Positions 51,084 to 62,400 of a DNA stretch of 64,000 nucleotides are shown here, one piece after another. The position numbers were made by a program, and so were the translations under genes. Below the pieces are notes generated by a model. It was not told where the DNA came from, did no database searches, and saw nothing but the letters and a program-made list of their open reading frames with translations. Source of the DNA: an uncultured Ignavibacteriota bacterium (GTDB taxonomy: Bacteria > Bacteroidota > Ignavibacteria > UBA10030 > UBA8401); NCBI GenBank assembly GCA_903861125.1, contig CAIOTF010000011.1:1-64000 (forward strand). The letters run 5' to 3'. Within the stretch, counting starts at the first letter, position 1. Each line of letters begins with the position of its first letter.

Positions 51084-52076
51084 TTATTTTTTTACACCAA
51101 GATGAAGCGATGAAATATCCATCATATACGGCCGTAATTTTTTCTCCCCGGACTTTGCGTCACGATTCGAGTCAAATGTAAGTAAATTGCCATCTGGTGA
51201 AATAACAGGGAAACCATCGAACGCATCATTGTATGTAATACGCGTTTGTTCTCCTGTTTTAAGACTCATGAGATAAATCTCATAATTATGCGGGGGAAGC
51301 ACTTTTACAAACACGAAATGGTCTCCATCCGGCGCAGGATGCGGAGCCCAATTTGTTCCGGTGTCGTTCGTAATTCTTTTCCGATCACTCCCATCAGCCC
51401 GTATGGTGAAAATACTCATTGGCATTCCGCGTTGAGCCTGATCTTTTATATCCCATGCACGGCAAATGATCGTTGTATCGTCTATAAAAAAAGCTCCACC
51501 CTCCTGCCATTCTTTTGTGAATGTTATTTGTTTTTGGTCCGTTCCATCAGGCCGCATTTTCCACAAATCAAGCATCCCATCAACCTGCCGTGAGAACAGA
51601 ATCCACTTTCCACTCGGCGATACAGAGACTTCCGCATCATAATATTTATTGTTCGTGAGTCTCTTGATATTGCCCCCTTGCAAATCACTGGCATAGAGTT
51701 CGGATCCCTGTGGATAATTGTTCGGATCGGAATAGTTTCCTTTCGACATATCGAGATTATCTCTTGTTGTCGTGAAGATCAAACGCTTCCCATCAGGGAA
51801 ATAAAATGAACACGCATCTTCCCCTTTGTTATTAATGCGAAGAATATTTTTCCCGTCGATATTGAAAGTATACACTTGATGGACAGAATCGGTGCTAAAT
51901 TTTGCATTGCCAATCAGACTCTTCCCGTCGGGTGAGAAATAAAATTCTGCTCCTTCATCCACATTGGGTATTTTCCATACCGGCAATTCTTTGCCTTCTT
52001 GTGCCATGATATTCATCATTACAACGGCAATAGAAATTACCATTAATGAAAAGCGTGTTATTCCTTGGTGTTTCAT
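51084..52076 (-). CDS. TolB-like WD40/PD40 beta-propeller exported protein
   Basis: 330 residues with a signal peptide (LMVISIAVVMMNIMAQ). PD40-type repeats with the pattern G..L.F.S.RDG..eLY are clear (FSPDGKSLIGNAKF, FPDGKRLIFTTTRDN, VSPSGKWILFSRQ, PAPDGDHFVFVK, ISPDGNLLTFDSNRD). TolB-type propellers bind partners or peptides and often partner with peptidases. AAAGGAG precedes the start by about 10 nt. It follows the M1-M28-PDZ gene by 58 nt in the same direction, so a shared envelope function is plausible. Confidence 0.82.
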   Translation of the reverse strand: MKHQGITRFSLMVISIAVVMMNIMAQEGKELPVWKIPNVDEGAEFYFSPDGKSLIGNAKFSTDSVHQVYTFNIDGKNILRINNKGEDACSFYFPDGKRLIFTTTRDNLDMSKGNYSDPNNYPQGSELYASDLQGGNIKRLTNNKYYDAEVSVSPSGKWILFSRQVDGMLDLWKMRPDGTDQKQITFTKEWQEGGAFFIDDTTIICRAWDIKDQAQRGMPMSIFTIRADGSDRKRITNDTGTNWAPHPAPDGDHFVFVKVLPPHNYEIYLMSLKTGEQTRITYNDAFDGFPVISPDGNLLTFDSNRDAKSGEKKLRPYMMDISSLHLGVKK

Positions 52077-52134
52077 TCGTGCTGTCTCCTTTATGAGGTA
52101 ATAAAATTCAGTATCTTATTTTTCTCTTCCACCC

Positions 52135-55100
52135 CTATTTTGCAGCCAATTCTATTTTTACTGTCATTTCCTGATTACCCCTGACAAATACAAACTCAAC
52201 AATATTGCCCGGCTGGAATGTTTTCAGGGCATCCGAATATTCGCGTAAATTGGTGATCTTAAATTGTCCGATTTTTTTTATGATGTCTCCGGTCTGCATT
52301 CCGGCTTTCGCAGCGGGTGATTCCGCAGCTACATCGGCTATGCGAACACCTTCACCTGAGTAAGCAAAATCAGGCATGCTGCCTGTGGAGACTTTTCGTT
52401 CGCCGGCGCTCTGTATTTTTTTCGTTTCAGGCACCGCTTGAATCTGTGATGTTAACGGTTCGATTCTATCTGCCAGATACAAAAGCCCTTCACGGCCGAA
52501 TGTAGCCACTTTTACAAGACCCGAGGCATCAATTTTGCCGGCAACGTCTGTCGGTTTGTGGTAATCTTCATTTGCTCCGCCAAACAACTGCACACCCGGA
52601 ACTCCAATTTCGATGAAACTTCGTTGATCGCTGGCATCAAGATCCTGCGTTACCGTTTCCGATTCTACTCCGGTAACATAACTTGCGCCCATAAAAATGA
52701 ATTTCCATTCGCGTGCGCTGCTGCTGCTGAGCACCATGAGTTTCTTACTTCCAAGTCTTCCGACAGCATCAAAATTGATCACACCGATAGCTTTTTTTGC
52801 CGGGAACCTTTTCGTATTCTGCACATAATATTTTGATCCCCGCAAATTATTCTCTTCCGAAGTAAAGGCAACAAAAACAATGGTACGCTGCGGTTTCAGC
52901 GTTTTACCAAGCAGATCCGCCAATTCAAGCATTACCGCTACACCGCTTGCATTGTCATCTGCACCATAATGTATCTTTCCGACGTTACCAACGTTGCCTC
53001 CCGGCCAACCTAAACCTAGGTGGTCGTAATGTGCACTGATAACGACTGATTCATCTTTAAGATTTGGATTTGTTCCCGGTATAATGCCAATAATATTTTT
53101 GACCGGTGCCTTATCCCCTTTTTCATTCACAACTTCATTCCATGTCTGGAAAAATGTGCTGTCATCCGATCCTGGCAACAGTCCCGCATTTTTGAACTTG
53201 TCTGCAATAAAATCGATTGCCTTATTCATTGCCTCGGAACCCGGTGCACGTCCGGCCAATTCATCACTTGCAAGAAAATTCACTGTCTTCATCATTCTTT
53301 CTGGTAAAAATACAGGATCAAGAGTTGCCAATGCCTTACGACGCTTGAAATCAGCAGGTATGCCCGGTGAAGGCGAAGAATTTGCAGAACTTACTTTAGC
53401 CATCAGTGGCGAATTTGTTGAACCCCACTCACCTTTAGCTACATTCGTCGGTTCAGTTCCTTCGAATACCAGATAACTATATTTTCCGTAATGGGGAAGT
53501 TTACGGGCAAGTCCCTGTACAGCATCCTTATTATCTATGGAGACCAGCACCAGAACTGCCGAAGAATTTTTTGGATGCCTAACCGAAATAACAAAACTGC
53601 ATTTATTATTTTCAAAAGATGTTTTTGCAAAACGGACTTTATCGTTCGTCAACTCGGCGTCATAGTCCTTCAAGCCTGTTTTTATATTTTGCGCATAACT
53701 ATTTTCGGTCCCGAATATCCAAACACTTTTGTTCTTCGGTAATTCTTTTACTGCATTATCGTATTTCACTTCGATCTTCTTGGTTGGATCTCCCGACCAT
53801 ATTTTTGACAGTTCCTTATAATATTCCAAGCGGTCTTTATCTGCTTTTGACGGTAGTATGATCAATAGTTCTTCTGAACCAAATATTTTTGAAAACGACG
53901 GAGGAATCTCGTTATAGTGAAGTTTCCGGAACAGATTGAATTGCGGATCGATCTGAACCATTAGTGGGCTTTCCGGAAAGACCATATCATAGCTTTGATC
54001 TTTTTGCGTCATCGATACATTTTTCATTTCTGTCCGTTTCTCAAATGAAACGGCAACCGGAATATCCAACACAAATGCATTTTCTTTTTGAATCTGTTTG
54101 ATTGCAAATTTCAGGTGATAACCATCGGTTTCCTTCTTTACATTCAGTTTTGACAGACTCAATTCCGGAGCACCAGTCCGTTCGACCCATTGTTCAAAGA
54201 ATTGTTTCAGTTCTTTTCCAGTGACCGATTCGAACGCTACACGAATATCATTATAGGAAGCAGCTTTGAATTTACTATCCCTGTAAAATCTTTGAAAACC
54301 TTTAACAAATTGTTCATCGCCCACTTGCTCACGAAGCATATTCCACATCATCATGTTTTTTCCGTACCCAATTGCTTCGGAGGGAGCACTTGTTCTGGAA
54401 AGGAATTTCTTTAACGGAAAATCATTGGAAGGATTTACATAATCAGTAAATTTCTGCAATGTCGCACGACGGTATTCATCCCCCTGCCCACGCTGCTCTG
54501 AGATGAGATGATCTGCCATGTACGCCGTTAAACCTTCGCACCAGTTGCCGCTCTTAAAATCAACATACGCGCTGTTTCCCCAATAATTATGGAGCAATTC
54601 GTGCGGATAGGATGAATGGAGAATGAAAGGAAAACGGATGATCTGTTCGCCCAACAATGTGAACGATGGCATACCGTATCCTGTTTCCCAAAAATTTTCT
54701 ACCAGGGCAAATTTTGTGAACGGATATGGTCCGATCAGTTTTCTATACATTTCAAGATATTGTGAAGTTGTTTCCAGATATTTATTTGCCAGCGATTCAT
54801 CGGGAGTCCGTAAATACGCCATCACATCGGTTGCACCAGCCTGCAAATAATATTCTTTGAACTGAGCAGCAATGAGATATACTTCTTCCATCGGTTCAGG
54901 GGAATCCCAACGTATTGTATGAATACCGTTCTTTGTTTCGTTCAATGTCCGTTTTCCCTGACTGACAACATCCCACGGTTCGGGAGCAGAGGCGGTCAAT
55001 TCAAAACTAATCCATTTATTATTGAACCATGGCACCCAATATGTTGAACCGCCAAGATAAACACCCTTTTCATCAATGATGCCCGGCGTTTGACTGAAAC

Positions 55101-55515
55101 CGCGTGCATACTCTTCACCTAACTGTTTTATTGGATAATTGATCACCCCACTAAAGGTTGCAGTAAATGTTACATCACTTTTTGCGCCGTTGGTCACAGT
55201 AAGAATATATTTGTTTTGCGTAATATCGGATGATTGGTTGAAATCCTCGCGGTCCATTCCAAAATCTTCCGCTTTCACTCCGTTCTTGTCCAGCGTGATC
55301 GTGACCTCAGACGAAAAAGACGTTATGGATAAATTACTATTCAGCAAGAAACTCATGGTTCCCTTATTTTGATCTGCTGGAATAGTAATTTGGTCAGCGA
55401 CTTCAAGAGTATGTTTCGCCGGATCGAACTTTGCCGCTATTTTATGATGAAGCGTTGTCCCGGCAAAGGAAATTGATGCGATAACGCAGAATAAGAAATA
55501 TGTTTTTTTTAACAT
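52135..55515 (-). CDS. Exported M1-like/M28 double peptidase with C-terminal PDZ
   Basis: 1126 residues in one frame. A signal peptide (CVIASISFAG) leads to an M1 aminopeptidase-like part with HELLH at 305-309 and the third zinc ligand Glu at about 327 (NWCEGLTAY), one residue closer than in classical M1 enzymes. Residues about 540-700 match nothing I know. A complete M28 peptidase domain at about 735-1015 has its metal ligands in SAHYDHLG (829-832), GADDNASG (about 853), SEE (about 887), NFDAVG and DYHKPTD. A PDZ domain at about 1040-1126 (AGMQTGDIIKKIG) ends it. It would remove N-terminal residues at two centres outside the cytoplasm. GGAGA precedes the ATG. Confidence 0.88.
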   Translation of the reverse strand: MLKKTYFLFCVIASISFAGTTLHHKIAAKFDPAKHTLEVADQITIPADQNKGTMSFLLNSNLSITSFSSEVTITLDKNGVKAEDFGMDREDFNQSSDITQNKYILTVTNGAKSDVTFTATFSGVINYPIKQLGEEYARGFSQTPGIIDEKGVYLGGSTYWVPWFNNKWISFELTASAPEPWDVVSQGKRTLNETKNGIHTIRWDSPEPMEEVYLIAAQFKEYYLQAGATDVMAYLRTPDESLANKYLETTSQYLEMYRKLIGPYPFTKFALVENFWETGYGMPSFTLLGEQIIRFPFILHSSYPHELLHNYWGNSAYVDFKSGNWCEGLTAYMADHLISEQRGQGDEYRRATLQKFTDYVNPSNDFPLKKFLSRTSAPSEAIGYGKNMMMWNMLREQVGDEQFVKGFQRFYRDSKFKAASYNDIRVAFESVTGKELKQFFEQWVERTGAPELSLSKLNVKKETDGYHLKFAIKQIQKENAFVLDIPVAVSFEKRTEMKNVSMTQKDQSYDMVFPESPLMVQIDPQFNLFRKLHYNEIPPSFSKIFGSEELLIILPSKADKDRLEYYKELSKIWSGDPTKKIEVKYDNAVKELPKNKSVWIFGTENSYAQNIKTGLKDYDAELTNDKVRFAKTSFENNKCSFVISVRHPKNSSAVLVLVSIDNKDAVQGLARKLPHYGKYSYLVFEGTEPTNVAKGEWGSTNSPLMAKVSSANSSPSPGIPADFKRRKALATLDPVFLPERMMKTVNFLASDELAGRAPGSEAMNKAIDFIADKFKNAGLLPGSDDSTFFQTWNEVVNEKGDKAPVKNIIGIIPGTNPNLKDESVVISAHYDHLGLGWPGGNVGNVGKIHYGADDNASGVAVMLELADLLGKTLKPQRTIVFVAFTSEENNLRGSKYYVQNTKRFPAKKAIGVINFDAVGRLGSKKLMVLSSSSAREWKFIFMGASYVTGVESETVTQDLDASDQRSFIEIGVPGVQLFGGANEDYHKPTDVAGKIDASGLVKVATFGREGLLYLADRIEPLTSQIQAVPETKKIQSAGERKVSTGSMPDFAYSGEGVRIADVAAESPAAKAGMQTGDIIKKIGQFKITNLREYSDALKTFQPGNIVEFVFVRGNQEMTVKIELAAK

Positions 55516-55555
55516 GATTATCTCCGATAATTTTCATAACAACAACGCCGTAACG

Positions 55556-58180
55556 TTATCGAACAATGAGTGACATGGGATTTTGCACGACCATATATTT
55601 TTGCGCAGCTTTTTTTACATCCTCCAGTTTTACATTCTTCAATTCGTCGAGGAATTGCTTATCGTAAGCATAGTTATCATAGAAATAGAGAGAACTTCCG
55701 AGATAAAATGCCTGGTTAATGCTAGAAAGTCTCCTGAACATCATCCGTCCCAAATACATATTGACTGATTTTTCAAGACCATCCTGCGTTAGTGAATCGA
55801 TGGTTTTCATCTGAAAAAAACCGGGATATTGCGGCACTAATTTATCTACATTCTGCGGACGGGTCCCTTGCGAGATATAGAAAAGTGCTTTATCCTTTAT
55901 CACTTCTATACCAGCACTCATGTTGTAAGCCATCCCCTGTTTTTCTCTGATATCAAAAATAATCTCAGTGGAAAGAACAAGTGATAGTGCCTGCAGTACT
56001 GGAGCATCCTTAGGATCGATCGTTGTTGTAAAACCCCAAAAAATGTATGAACGCTCGCCGCCGGCACCGGGTTTATCTATCGCCACCGGTTTCGACTGCA
56101 AAAGAAATGAAGGAGTAAAGACAGGGTCTTCAGTCTGTGCCGGAGACACATAAAATTGTTTGAAGAGTGCATTGAGACTATCAGGAACTCCGGGGGAGAC
56201 AACCGAAATAATCATATTTGACAGTTTGAAATATTCCTTCGTGAAAGAGACCAGGTTGCCGTACGTAAGTTCTTTTTTATTTTGACCGAACTGATCCGGT
56301 TCATAGACCATTGTTTTATAGGCTTCATCGAACACCTTTTTTGTTTTGTTACCGCCCATCGACATCATTGATATGTTCTTATACTTCTCAACCGCTTTCT
56401 TAAATTCCTCTTCTGTTGGTATAAAATCCTTCATCTGAGTATTGAGATATTTTACGGCACCGGACAGATCATCCGCCAGACCTTCCACCCGGATGTAACC
56501 GAAATCAGGATGTAAATAAATATCATCCATCGGGATGTACGGATTATCGTTGACGGTAAAACTGAAGCCGAATTGATTGCTGATCTTCTGGTTCGCATCG
56601 GATTTCAATCGTTGGTCAAAACAATCGTGCAGGATCTTCGATGCATCCTTTCCATACTTTAATTCATATACAGCTTTGTGTTTTACCAAATAGTGTATTG
56701 CAAGAAGATTGTTAGCATCGTTTTGCACGACCACTATTTTTTTCCCAACGGCTTCATCCTTGAATGCTTTCACGGACGTTGATGCTTCTGTTTTGTCTTT
56801 TTCTTTCTTTACAGACGGTGATTGGATAATGACGATCGGATGCACTGCAACGACAAGTTTTTCCAGTTCTTTCGCGGCGGTATAATATCCGTTTCCGGTA
56901 TACGACGAAAGCACAGCCTCTATACCATCTTTTACAATTGAGCTCGAATTATAAATTCCAAACATATGCGGTTTTTCAATATTCCGGGCAAATTCAGTAC
57001 GGGTCTTTGTCACTTCGGATTTCACTGCATCAGCCGGCAGTTTAAAACTCATTGCACCGAGTTTTTTCGTGACGGAATTAACGAGAGTATTGTAATCAAC
57101 ATCTTTGTCCAACACTACTACAGCCTCCAAATAATTTCCCAGGTGTGAACTTCTCGTTGATACTCTTGCCGATTTCACGGCCTGTTGAAATTCTGTCTTC
57201 AAAGCAGACTGCATTGCATCCTTGTTCTTTTCGGTCACAACACCAAGTAACGAGAAATACTCTGACGATGCATCTACCGGAAGCTGGTAAAATATCTGCA
57301 CAGTTCTATCATCACCATCATAAAACCGATGATAGTATGTTGTTTTTCCTGCTCCCTTCGTTGTTGTCATTTGAAGTCCGGTCGCCCATTCGGGATCATT
57401 TTCACGATGCACCTGTCCCGGGTTCGCCTTCCCGTAGATCTCTTTAACAATCGGCAGCATTTCGCTTGTCTTAAAATTTCCGATAACACTGAGGATCATA
57501 TTATTCGGGACATAATTATTTTTGTAAAATGTGTTAACATTCTCGCGCGACATTGATTGAATGGTTGAATATGTTCCCAACGTCGGCAACGACAAAGCGT
57601 GGCCTTCATACAAAACAGAAAGCGTATTCCGTTCCCACTGTTCCTGAGGATCCGCAAGACTTTTCGATATTTCCTCAAGGACGATTCCTTTTTCTTTTTC
57701 AAATTTATCCAACGGCAGAGTTGAGTTGAACAGCATGTCTGCCTGTATTTCCATCCCCTTCTTAATATTATCGGTTGGCGTGACCATCATATAATTCGTA
57801 TAGAAATCCGCCGTACTTGCATTGTTGTAGCCGCCGATGCGGTCAACATCGTCATAAAGCTGTTTTTGGATACGTGTTGTTGTACCATTGAACAAGAGAT
57901 GTTCCAGCATGTGACTCATGCCGCTTGTAGAGAATGTTTCATGTGCGGATCCAATTTTCACAATCACATTCACGCCGATCATCGGCAAAGCGGAATTTTC
58001 TATCAGCAATACGCTTATTCCATTGTTCATTTGGTAGATGGACACACCTTTGGGGAGTGTTTGAGTTTGGGTCGATGATTCACCTGCGATCATGTGTCCC
58101 ATTACAGAAATTGATGAAACAAACATTGATCCTATAAAAAAGATCGATGAATAGAATAGTATGGAACGGAATTTTTTCAT
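55556..58180 (-). CDS. Exported M16-family zinc peptidase (pitrilysin/PqqL-like)
   Basis: About 874 residues from the chosen ATG 58180, which is preceded by GGAGA and starts a signal peptide (ILFYSSIFFIGSMFVSS); longer open frame upstream adds 33 implausible residues. The inverted zinc motif H-x2-E-H occurs in GMSHMLEHLLFNG near residue 90, with the third ligand Glu in KGIVLEEISK about 70 further. Two to four M16 repeats follow; the C-terminal half lacks a second HxxEH, as usual. Related enzymes degrade small peptides in the periplasm or cooperate with T9SS/TonB systems. It lies 40 nt upstream of the M1-M28 gene, so the two may be co-transcribed. Confidence 0.9.
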   Translation of the reverse strand: MKKFRSILFYSSIFFIGSMFVSSISVMGHMIAGESSTQTQTLPKGVSIYQMNNGISVLLIENSALPMIGVNVIVKIGSAHETFSTSGMSHMLEHLLFNGTTTRIQKQLYDDVDRIGGYNNASTADFYTNYMMVTPTDNIKKGMEIQADMLFNSTLPLDKFEKEKGIVLEEISKSLADPQEQWERNTLSVLYEGHALSLPTLGTYSTIQSMSRENVNTFYKNNYVPNNMILSVIGNFKTSEMLPIVKEIYGKANPGQVHRENDPEWATGLQMTTTKGAGKTTYYHRFYDGDDRTVQIFYQLPVDASSEYFSLLGVVTEKNKDAMQSALKTEFQQAVKSARVSTRSSHLGNYLEAVVVLDKDVDYNTLVNSVTKKLGAMSFKLPADAVKSEVTKTRTEFARNIEKPHMFGIYNSSSIVKDGIEAVLSSYTGNGYYTAAKELEKLVVAVHPIVIIQSPSVKKEKDKTEASTSVKAFKDEAVGKKIVVVQNDANNLLAIHYLVKHKAVYELKYGKDASKILHDCFDQRLKSDANQKISNQFGFSFTVNDNPYIPMDDIYLHPDFGYIRVEGLADDLSGAVKYLNTQMKDFIPTEEEFKKAVEKYKNISMMSMGGNKTKKVFDEAYKTMVYEPDQFGQNKKELTYGNLVSFTKEYFKLSNMIISVVSPGVPDSLNALFKQFYVSPAQTEDPVFTPSFLLQSKPVAIDKPGAGGERSYIFWGFTTTIDPKDAPVLQALSLVLSTEIIFDIREKQGMAYNMSAGIEVIKDKALFYISQGTRPQNVDKLVPQYPGFFQMKTIDSLTQDGLEKSVNMYLGRMMFRRLSSINQAFYLGSSLYFYDNYAYDKQFLDELKNVKLEDVKKAAQKYMVVQNPMSLIVR

Positions 58181-58357
58181 GATACAATTCTCCAATCGGT
58201 TCTTCATTTTATTATTATTATACGGCTGGTGAGAGAGCATTTGCTGTTTCCCGAGATCACTATGGTTGCGTCGATGCATGTTGCTGCGGTTTTTTAAAAA
58301 TACTATTCTGTCTTCTATTTGTGCGTCCTTAAGGCAAAGTTACTTCTTTCAAAATAT

Positions 58358-58385
58358 ATTATAACGAGAGATTGCTGCTTTTCAA
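58358..58385 (-). promoter_or_regulatory. Promoter for the M16/M1-M28 peptidase genes
   Basis: On the minus strand TTGAAA (58380-58385) and TATAAT (58358-58363) are spaced by 16 nt, with a leader of about 170 nt before the M16 start. The -10 is a full consensus match. No strong structure is seen in the leader. Confidence 0.6.
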
Positions 58386-58404
58386 ATCCGGAAACGATGT
58401 ATTT

Positions 58405-59427
58405 TCAGAATCCAAATTCAACGGAAAGACGTGATACTTTACCAAGGTCATGATAATCGACCAACGCATAATCAAAACCAATTTTTTGTGTGCCAATACT
58501 CAGTTTAACACCGGCACCGTAGGCCCATTTTTCTACATCATAATTCGCTTTATAACCAATCCTGGCATACACTGTTTCATTCCAAGAATATTCGCCGCCG
58601 ATATTGATTCTTTCATCATTATCGTTCGGATGATTGCCGTCGAGCGCTACGGTAACATGATGAGATTCTGATTCAAAAACAGGATCCGTTCCGCCAATGA
58701 TATCCATTGCAATTCCAACACGAAAATTCAACGGAAGCGTCCATGGTTCGGTCTTTAGCCGTGAATCGGGATTGTATTCCCCTGATATTTGCTTGTTGAT
58801 ATCTGCAAGAGCGATAAGGTCCCTTCCTTCTAATTGCATATCGCCGCCGAAATTTGAGACACACATTCCGATGATCAAATTGTGGAATCCGGTACGGAGA
58901 TATGTCCCGACATCGATCGCCAATGTGTTTGCCGATTCATTGTAAGCGTCCTGCTGAATATATTTTGCCGTGATCCCGACAGAGAAACGATCGGTAAGAG
59001 TCCGGGCATACGATAGACCGATCGCAATATCGTTCACATTGTAATACACTCCCGCGCCGTCCGGCTGCTCAACGGTAGTGACTTCCTGTTCATGAGTTGT
59101 CAATGAAATTGCTGAAACTCCCACCACACCATTTTCACCAAACGGAATGACAATACCGGCATAGTTGTGAAAGAGTTCGGCGAACCATTGTGTGTGACTG
59201 ACATTCACCGACAGGTCGGTGATATTCGTTATGCCTGATGGATTCCAATATAGTGCACTGGCATCATTTGCCACGGCAACAAACGATTCTCCCATGCCCG
59301 TTGCTCTGGCACCGACTCCAATCTTAAGGAACTGCGCAGCAGCAGTACCAACTTTGGAAAAACCGCCGCCTGCTGCAGTATCCGTAAATGAAAGTACCAA
59401 CAGGACCAACAATATTTTTTTTATCAT
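58405..59427 (-). CDS. PorV/PorQ-family outer-membrane protein (type IX secretion associated)
   Basis: About 340 residues from ATG 59427, which has GGAG 7 nt before it. The N-terminal signal peptide is followed by the family signature GTAAAQFLKIGVGARATGMG and ANDASALYWNPSG. The rest is a FadL-like 14-strand barrel ending in a typical C-terminal strand (KVSRLSVEFGF). PorV is the T9SS outer-membrane shuttle that carries cargo from the translocon to the attachment complex. Its neighbour at 59455 ends with a T9SS sorting domain, supporting this role. Other PorV/PorQ paralogues of unknown use exist in these bacteria, so a general T9SS role here is inferred. Confidence 0.82.
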   Translation of the reverse strand: MIKKILLVLLVLSFTDTAAGGGFSKVGTAAAQFLKIGVGARATGMGESFVAVANDASALYWNPSGITNITDLSVNVSHTQWFAELFHNYAGIVIPFGENGVVGVSAISLTTHEQEVTTVEQPDGAGVYYNVNDIAIGLSYARTLTDRFSVGITAKYIQQDAYNESANTLAIDVGTYLRTGFHNLIIGMCVSNFGGDMQLEGRDLIALADINKQISGEYNPDSRLKTEPWTLPLNFRVGIAMDIIGGTDPVFESESHHVTVALDGNHPNDNDERINIGGEYSWNETVYARIGYKANYDVEKWAYGAGVKLSIGTQKIGFDYALVDYHDLGKVSRLSVEFGF

Positions 59428-59454
59428 CGCAATTCTCCGCATACGGTGAAGTGA

Positions 59455-62400
59455 CTATTTAATCACTAAAAATTTTCCGACTTGTTTTTGTCCATCAGGA
59501 AGCGACACAACATAGATGTACAGTCCATAGGCAATGTACTGATCGTTCGATGTCCTCATATCCCAAAATTCATACCCGGTGTTACCGTTATGATTGATTT
59601 GGGCCACACGGTCACCTGCAACGGTAAAGACTGTGATTGCACATGAATTCGGCAAATGGGTGAACATCAATTTTTTGCCGAATTGATTTGTTTCCCACAC
59701 ATTCGACACTACATATGGATCGGGAACAACACGGATCTTTTTAAGATCAACATTCTGGTATGAGGCATAATCCACTTTCTTTGTGCTGAATTCATACCAG
59801 ATCTCTTTCCGGAACGGTTTATATGTTTTAATTGTAAACTGATCTCCGTGTGATGGTGCGATAGCTTTACGGATCACTTTGTTCCCGTCAGCATCGTAGG
59901 AAGTATCGGGAACGTTATTGGTAAAGAGATAGAGACCTGTATACGTAGTATCGTGTTTTATCGGATCGATCTGCATTCGTTCCAAATCCAGGACATCAAT
60001 ATATTTTTCGTAGTAACCGGAACTTCCTGCCGTATATCCTTTGCCGCCGGGTACAATATCCCATCCCAACGGACTATAATAGAATTTTCTATAGCTCTCC
60101 CAATCTGCTTTTACGGCAAATTCGTGCAGCCAGGTATACTTGCCGACATCGATAGGATTGGACGGATCGGTCACGACGTCAATCTTTAGCGGCAGATGCT
60201 GCAAAGAATCTTGTATTTTGTTTGCGAATTCATCATACCATGTCGCCGATACTCCTCCCGCCGCAGTGGTATCAACAGTAATGCGGTAGTCATCAATCGT
60301 AAAAATTGTCTCCGGAATAGCGTCTTTGGCGTTCTTAAATTTTGGTAATTGACTTGTTCGCCAGTCAAAGTTACATGTATCCCCTTTTACTTTAGTCCAT
60401 CCAATCGTTTCAACGCCGGAAGGACTATTTTGAACTGTTAACCTGAATCCATCAACAATTGGTAAATTGTCGCCGGAAATATCCGTGAACAGATGGCGAT
60501 ATAACAAAAGTGTCGTATCATGTTTTACAGAAGAAACTCTATACAAATTAAAGCCAAGTTCATACGATGTGACATTACCAACAACTTTTTTCGCGGAATC
60601 AACAAAAGTAATTACATAATTATCTCCGGTGATCAATTCCGGTTTTACGATATCCACTTTTACCAGTCCTTGCGAAACACCGCCGTTTGCATTTAATGCT
60701 CCTTCGATATTTACTTGTGGCGAATATTTCGGGGGAATATAGTTTTGCGCCTGCACACCGGGAACAACCGAAACAGTGTTGGATTGCATTGTGGAATGTC
60801 CGAGCGCGGACTGATATGATTGCTCAAGACTATCCGTTTTTTGATTCCCTTTCGTAAACGAAGTGACGCAATACCAGTATTCCACACCGTTGATCAAATG
60901 GTCATCAACAAAACTATGCTTTATTCCGGTATCATCACCCAATAATTGATTGAATACCGGATCCGGTCCTTTAATCCCGTCAATGAGATCGTATATTTTT
61001 ATCGGTTTGTAGCCGACAATGTTTCCAAACGCATCCGTTGTAGGCGTACCCCATGTGACTCCAAGATCGTCGCTTCTGTAGATCTTGTATCCTTCAAAGT
61101 TTTCTTTCCCGGTCAGTACATCCTTCGAATTTTCCGCTTCAGCATCCCACGTCAATCGTACCTGTTTATCACCCGGTGTGGCTGTAACTTTGGGTGTAGG
61201 CGGCGCTCCGGAACCCTGAAACTTTCGTTGGTACATTTGCCGGGCAACCCTCAGATTCTTCATCAGATCGGAGGTATCGGGTTTATCCGGAACAGTACCG
61301 GAGTTCCCCATAATTATAGCAACGGATGATTTTACCGATGAATCGGCCTGCAAACTAAATGGACCGGTCATGATAAAAAAATTAATATTTGCGCCAACTT
61401 TATCACCGTCGCTATAATATTTTTTTAGACTATCCGGATGCGTCATATCCATTCTGCGGTTCAATCCGTGGAATACTGCTTTTACATTCGTGATGTTCGG
61501 ATCATTCGGATTACTTGAAATAATCGGCCACATTTCTTCGTCAACCTTCGGCGCGATATCACGGCTGAAAAAATGGAAATCTGTTACTCCCATATTTTTC
61601 GGTGTCTCCAAAACATTCAGTCCTATAATTCCTAATGGCGACGCGTCTCCTGCCCAGGCTCCGTCTTTGGTGTTGTTGGCATCCCACACATACACAAAAT
61701 CGCCGTTATTATTTGCGTCGGTCGGATCACTGTCTACAATATTTACAAGATCCCTATTATCATAGTCCGGCCGGAAGATCGCAATGTATCCTACATACAC
61801 ACTATCAAGCTGATGACCGCTCTTGTTATGGATTGTATAATCCCAGTACAACATGTCCTCGGCATACGGTCTGCCGTACGTATATGCAGTTTGCTCAACT
61901 TCGATACCTACTTTCCCTTTGGCATTCGAATTGTCATTGTCATTAAAAATGGAATAGATATCACGATCCGATGCGAATTCCCCCGGAACCTCTTTTCCAT
62001 AGTTAGCCGATGATTTGTCAATTTCAATTCTATTATGTCCGGGCCAATGCCTTTTTCCGGGAGTGCTTATCCATGAACCGGTATTACTGAAATATCCCTG
62101 CGGCCATGTTTCCGGGTTATCGCTTGCGGCCAGAAACGGTGTCTCATCCGGCGGAGGTGCTATGACATCACCGGAAAATATTTTTCCGCGCGAACCTGCT
62201 TTGGGAGACCAATCGACTCTTTCTGATGGACCGCTGATCACCGATGTTATAACATTACCCTTTACAGCAACAACAAGACCCAGTCCGAAGCTGTACTGGG
62301 TTGAAGCATTTGCGGTGGTAGGCCAGTGAATGGCATTGTTAAAATATTCATGATAATTTGAAAGCACTCCGTAATTTCCAAGATAGTTCGCCACCTGACC

